7,541 nucleotides of DNA from the NCBI GenBank assembly GCA_937907415.1, contig CALCHY010000189.1, positions 1 through 7,541 on the forward strand. The letters run 5' to 3'. Position numbers and translations under genes: made by a program. The notes under the pieces were generated by a model. That model made no database searches. It was given only the letters and a program-made list of their open reading frames with translations, and was not told where the DNA came from. How positions within the stretch are numbered: the stretch's first letter is position 1; the number at the start of each line of letters is the position of its first letter. Below are positions 5,172 to 7,541 of this stretch, piece after piece. This DNA comes from an uncultured Trueperaceae bacterium. Its GTDB lineage: Bacteria; Deinococcota; Deinococci; Deinococcales; Trueperaceae.

Positions 5172-6758
5172 ATGCCCAAGGGAAAGGCAAAGAGTAAAGC
5201 GTACTTCGTAGCGCCACCGCCACCGGTGGGGATGGTCGCGTGCCCCAGCATTCATGAGGATGAGTCCATACAGTCGGTGCTGTGGCGCTTCTCACGCGCG
5301 AACGGAGTGACGATTCTGGCGGCGGCGCGAGCGCTAGGGCTGACCTACCCAGGCGGCCAAGTCGCGCATGCTTACTCGATACGCCCCCACGCTTCGGCCC
5401 CAGCTGACCTTGTCCACCACCTGCGAGGCGCCTTCCTGCGCGATCACGCTGATAGGGGCTTTCGGGTTTTGGCGAACGACAGCATGCGCACCCTCGCGCA
5501 CCGAGAACTCGTGCGCGGCGGCGATTCGTTGGTCTGCCCGCACTGTTTGGCCGAGCCTTCAGGTTTTTGGCGAATTTCGTGGAAGTTCGCCTTCGTGTTC
5601 GCCTGCCCGAAGCACGGATGCCTACTGTCGGAAACCTGCCCGGACTGCTCGCAAGGTCACGGCAAGGGCAAGAAGGACCGGAGCGTGGTACCGCCGCACT
5701 CGCAAGCCATCGGATCGACCGTCACCTGCATGAACACTGCCAAGAAGGGGTCGCCGAACGCCAGGGCCAAGCGGCCGTGCGGTCGGGACCTCCGCACGAT
5801 TCAAGTACCGCTCGTGGCCGACGCCAGTCTCTTGCGAGCGCAGGAACTCCTGCTTCAGCTCTACCAGGAAGTCGCGGGCATCGAGACGGGGCTCGCGCGC
5901 TGGAGTTCGAACGAGTTCTACGACGACCTGTGGGTGCTCTGCGCAGCCGTTATCTATGCCGGTCCACCCTCACTCGCAGCAGGCCTTGGTCAAGAAATCG
6001 AGAAGGCTTGGCGCGAACACTGTGCTAATCGCGGCGAGAGCCTCATGGAGCGCAAGGGCCGCAAGGGGTCGAAGGACCACCCATTTTCAAAGGTTCCCGC
6101 CCCCAAGCTCTTAGCCGTTGCCGTACGCACCGTCCTGCCCGTACTACTGGCTGAGTCGGAGAAGGAGCAGCAGCGGGGAGTAAAGGACCTGCTTGGCTTC
6201 GTATCCAAGCGCTCGCTAAAGGCCGTGCAGCGCGTGCGCAACCTCGAGCCTATGTCGCAGCACCTACGTCTGGCGCTAGTCGAGGCGTCGATCGCCGAGA
6301 ACCAGGTATTGGCCTACCTCCGCAATCACCCGGCGAAGGGAATGCGCCGGGACTTCCGGCATTACGACGAGATGATCACGCCGGAGTTCATCGAAAGCGA
6401 ACTGCGGGAAATTGTTCAGGACGTTGATGCTGAGGAGTTCGTCGTTCCGTTCCAGGTCATGATCCGCTTCGTCATCTCCCGAACCGCCAAGTTCTGGGCG
6501 GACGTGTGCTGCAGAGAGGATCCTGAGGCGATCAGCTCTAAGATCCTGCGGCTCGTGAACGAGGCGGGAAAGGCAGGTGTGAGCCGCAAGCTAGCGCGCT
6601 TGGTCGTCGAGGTGGCCACCCTAGAGCCCGAATACCCGATCGTCACATACCTGACCAAGAACGCAGACGGTCATGAGGTCGTCTGGTACGAGCGTGAGTC
6701 CCGCTACTACGAGCGGAAGCTCAACCTTGCGCGACCCAGAGGGCGGTGGCCGAAGTGA
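5172..6758 (+). CDS. tniQ: TniQ/TnsD-family target-selection protein with zinc-binding motifs
   Basis: This 528-residue protein belongs to the TniQ/TnsD family, which selects the insertion target and recruits TnsC. The N-terminal TniQ signature CPSIHEDESIQSVLWRFSRANG lies at about 24-45. It is followed by the family zinc motif: CPHC (122-125), a tryptophan-rich stretch, CPKH (145-148) and CPDC (156-159). Two further cysteines, Cys186 and Cys203, flank a lysine-rich insert and could bind another zinc. Residues 210-528 are mostly helical and are not matched to a named domain. The length is closer to Tn7 TnsD (508), which binds its attachment site directly, than to the short TniQ of CRISPR-linked elements (about 400 or less). 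The start ATG has GGAGGT four bases upstream. It is the last gene of the operon; no second TniQ, no TnsE and no resolvase are present in the window. Confidence 0.87.
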   Translation: MPKGKAKSKAYFVAPPPPVGMVACPSIHEDESIQSVLWRFSRANGVTILAAARALGLTYPGGQVAHAYSIRPHASAPADLVHHLRGAFLRDHADRGFRVLANDSMRTLAHRELVRGGDSLVCPHCLAEPSGFWRISWKFAFVFACPKHGCLLSETCPDCSQGHGKGKKDRSVVPPHSQAIGSTVTCMNTAKKGSPNARAKRPCGRDLRTIQVPLVADASLLRAQELLLQLYQEVAGIETGLARWSSNEFYDDLWVLCAAVIYAGPPSLAAGLGQEIEKAWREHCANRGESLMERKGRKGSKDHPFSKVPAPKLLAVAVRTVLPVLLAESEKEQQRGVKDLLGFVSKRSLKAVQRVRNLEPMSQHLRLALVEASIAENQVLAYLRNHPAKGMRRDFRHYDEMITPEFIESELREIVQDVDAEEFVVPFQVMIRFVISRTAKFWADVCCREDPEAISSKILRLVNEAGKAGVSRKLARLVVEVATLEPEYPIVTYLTKNADGHEVVWYERESRYYERKLNLARPRGRWPK

Positions 6759-6817
6759 GGAGCTCGGCGAAGAATGCCACTCCGTAAAGCAACTCGAAGC
6801 GCTGATACTCGGAGGCG

Positions 6818-6850
6818 ACGGCCCGCCGGCCTCCCCCTACGGCGGGCCGT
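6818..6850 (+). terminator. GC-rich stem-loop after tniQ, likely terminator
   Basis: ACGGCCCGCCG (6818-6828) pairs perfectly over 11 bp with CGGCGGGCCGT (6840-6850) across an 11-nt loop. On the + strand the stem runs into GTTTCC, a short T-run. It sits 60 bases after the tniQ stop and about 30 bases past the end of the convergent antitoxin gene, so it could stop transcription from both sides, though the T-run favours tniQ. Confidence 0.6.
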
Positions 6851-6878
6851 TTCCGGTCCCGGTCGCAGTGGTGCTGGG

Positions 6879-7247
6879 TCAGGTGGCTTTCGTGTCGCCG
6901 CTGGCGCGCGCCAGGCGCGCTACTTCCAGGGCGGCCTCACTGTCGGGCGTCCAGCCGGGGTCTCCCTGGAGGCGCTCAAGGGGTGAGCTACCGTTCAGTT
7001 GCGTGCGGGAGCGTTGGAACCAGCGTTTGATGCCGTACTCGTTGTAAGTGCCGCTTAGGTCGTGGACCACCTGGGCGAGGTAATGAGCGCGCGCGGTCAC
7101 GAGTTCTGGGGGCGTGCGGGCGCCGGTGGCGTAGCGCCGTACGCTGTTGGGTGAGACGCCTAACAGGCTGGCGAAAAGCTCGTCGCCGAGATCGCGGCGC
7201 GCTAGGTCCCACGGGTCGCGTGCCGTTCGGGCGGCGCCGGTGTCCAC
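6879..7247 (-). CDS. Xre/MbcA/ParS-type antitoxin-like DNA-binding protein, no partner toxin seen
   Basis: This 122-residue protein resembles the Xre-type antitoxins of RES-Xre toxin-antitoxin pairs. Residues about 18-46 (DLGDELFASLLGVSPNSVRRYATGARTPP) form a helix-turn-helix-like unit. Residues about 70-112 (YGIKRWFQRSRTQLNGSSPLERLQGD and following) match the C-terminal ParS/MbcA toxin-binding pattern, with its W, the SPLERL core and a closing helix. Such antitoxins neutralise an NAD-degrading RES toxin and repress their own promoter. The RES gene normally follows directly on the same strand, but here the gene ends at a stem-loop and then meets the convergent tniQ, so this is an orphan or a stand-alone regulator. 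The start is GTG with GGGGA nine bases upstream. It diverges from the Phd-like gene across 58 bp. Confidence 0.72.
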   Translation of the reverse strand: MDTGAARTARDPWDLARRDLGDELFASLLGVSPNSVRRYATGARTPPELVTARAHYLAQVVHDLSGTYNEYGIKRWFQRSRTQLNGSSPLERLQGDPGWTPDSEAALEVARLARASGDTKAT

Positions 7248-7257
7248 GTCTGATTAT

Positions 7258-7274
7258 CCCCGTGTAGCCCCGTG
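7258..7274. promoter_or_regulatory. Direct repeat CCCCGTG x2 in the divergent antitoxin promoter region
   Basis: CCCCGTG occurs at 7258-7264 and 7268-7274, separated by TAG, so the copies are ten bases apart, about one helical turn. They lie in the only intergenic space between the divergent Xre-like and Phd-like genes. A repeat with this phasing is what an autorepressing antitoxin would be expected to bind. The first copy overlaps the ribosome site of the - strand gene. A GATAAT (- strand, 7252-7257) could serve as its -10, but no good -35 accompanies it. Confidence 0.35.
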
Positions 7275-7305
7275 GTGGGTAGGCTGGTCGTGAAGGTGGT
7301 GGCTG

Positions 7306-7539
7306 GTGCGAAGGGTGAGCGTTACCGAGGCGCGTAGTGAGTGGTCGAAGCTCCTTGCGGCGGTGGAGGCGGGTGAGTCGGCCATCATCACGCGTTACGG
7401 CAAGTCGGTGGCGCACCTGGTGCCGCCCGGGGGCATAGCTCGCTTCCAAGACGCCGCGCGCCTGCGCGCAAGCACCCCGCCTATGCGCGAAAGCGCCGGC
7501 GAGTTCATCAGGAAGTTGCGCGACGACGAGCGTTACTGA
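7306..7539 (+). CDS. Phd/YefM-family antitoxin
   Basis: This 77-residue protein begins with the classic Phd/YefM pattern: VSVTEARSEWSKLLAAVEAGESAIITRYGKSVAHLVP (about 4-40), a small DNA-binding fold. A variable, charged tail (about 45-77, ending FIRKLRDDERY) would bind and mask a toxin. Antitoxins of this type usually precede a PIN (VapC-like), Doc or RelE-type toxin and repress the shared promoter as a complex. The stop is two bases before the end of the window, so the partner, if present, lies just beyond. The start is GTG with GAAGG nine bases upstream; a second GTG at 7315 is possible but has no spaced ribosome site. Confidence 0.82.
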   Translation: MRRVSVTEARSEWSKLLAAVEAGESAIITRYGKSVAHLVPPGGIARFQDAARLRASTPPMRESAGEFIRKLRDDERY

Positions 7540-7541
7540 GG

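Noticed and set aside
6759..6878. Distal transposon end right after tniQ
   Set aside because: The only structure is the GC-rich terminator stem; no copy of the CCAAAATAG or AACGACA words and no terminal repeat matching the upstream region is present.

Overview
The window carries the core gene set of a Tn7-like transposon: a TnsA-type endonuclease, a TnsB-type DDE transposase split into two overlapping reading frames, a TnsC/TniB-type AAA+ ATPase and one long TniQ/TnsD-type target-selection protein. All lie on the + strand in the order tnsA-tnsB-tnsC-tniQ. Base composition is GC-rich (roughly 60% or more in genes, by hand counts of a few lines). The TnsA layout (ESxxE, then PDF, then a degenerate VRxxDR strand) resembles the TnsA-like proteins I associate with Actinomycetota. 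The host is therefore probably a high-GC bacterium, possibly an actinobacterium, but nothing here fixes the genus.

Layout. Positions 1-927 hold no gene I can support. They include an AT-richer patch (about 45% GC over 421-600) and then, from 600 to 914, an unusually dense series of perfect or near-perfect inverted repeats leading up to tnsA. A CCAAAATAG motif at 644-652 recalls the TnsB-binding sites of Tn7 and could mark the tnsA-proximal end zone. Positions 928-6758 are the transposition operon. tnsA and tnsB overlap by GTGA, the two tnsB parts overlap by 35 nt, a 60-nt gap with a 10-bp hairpin precedes tnsC, and a 56-nt gap precedes tniQ. An 11-bp GC-rich stem-loop follows tniQ. Positions 6879-7539 hold two divergent antitoxin-type genes: a Xre/MbcA/ParS-like DNA-binding protein on the - strand and a Phd/YefM-like antitoxin on the + strand. 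No toxin gene is visible for either.

How the parts would work together (from knowledge of Tn7 and Tn5053/Tn402 relatives): TnsB binds the element ends, cuts the 3' ends and joins them to target DNA. TnsA cuts the 5' ends so that the element moves by cut-and-paste. TnsC is the ATP-dependent switch linking transposase to target. The TniQ/TnsD protein recognises the target, probably by direct DNA binding, because no Cas gene or CRISPR array is in view. The main oddity is that the TnsB frame is broken just after the catalytic domain. A single extra G at 3147-3149 would explain it, yet the second frame has its own ATG and a good Shine-Dalgarno. It could be a decayed gene, a sequencing error, a programmed +1 shift or a true two-subunit transposase. 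The far end of the element, its target-site duplication and any cargo beyond 7541 are outside the window.
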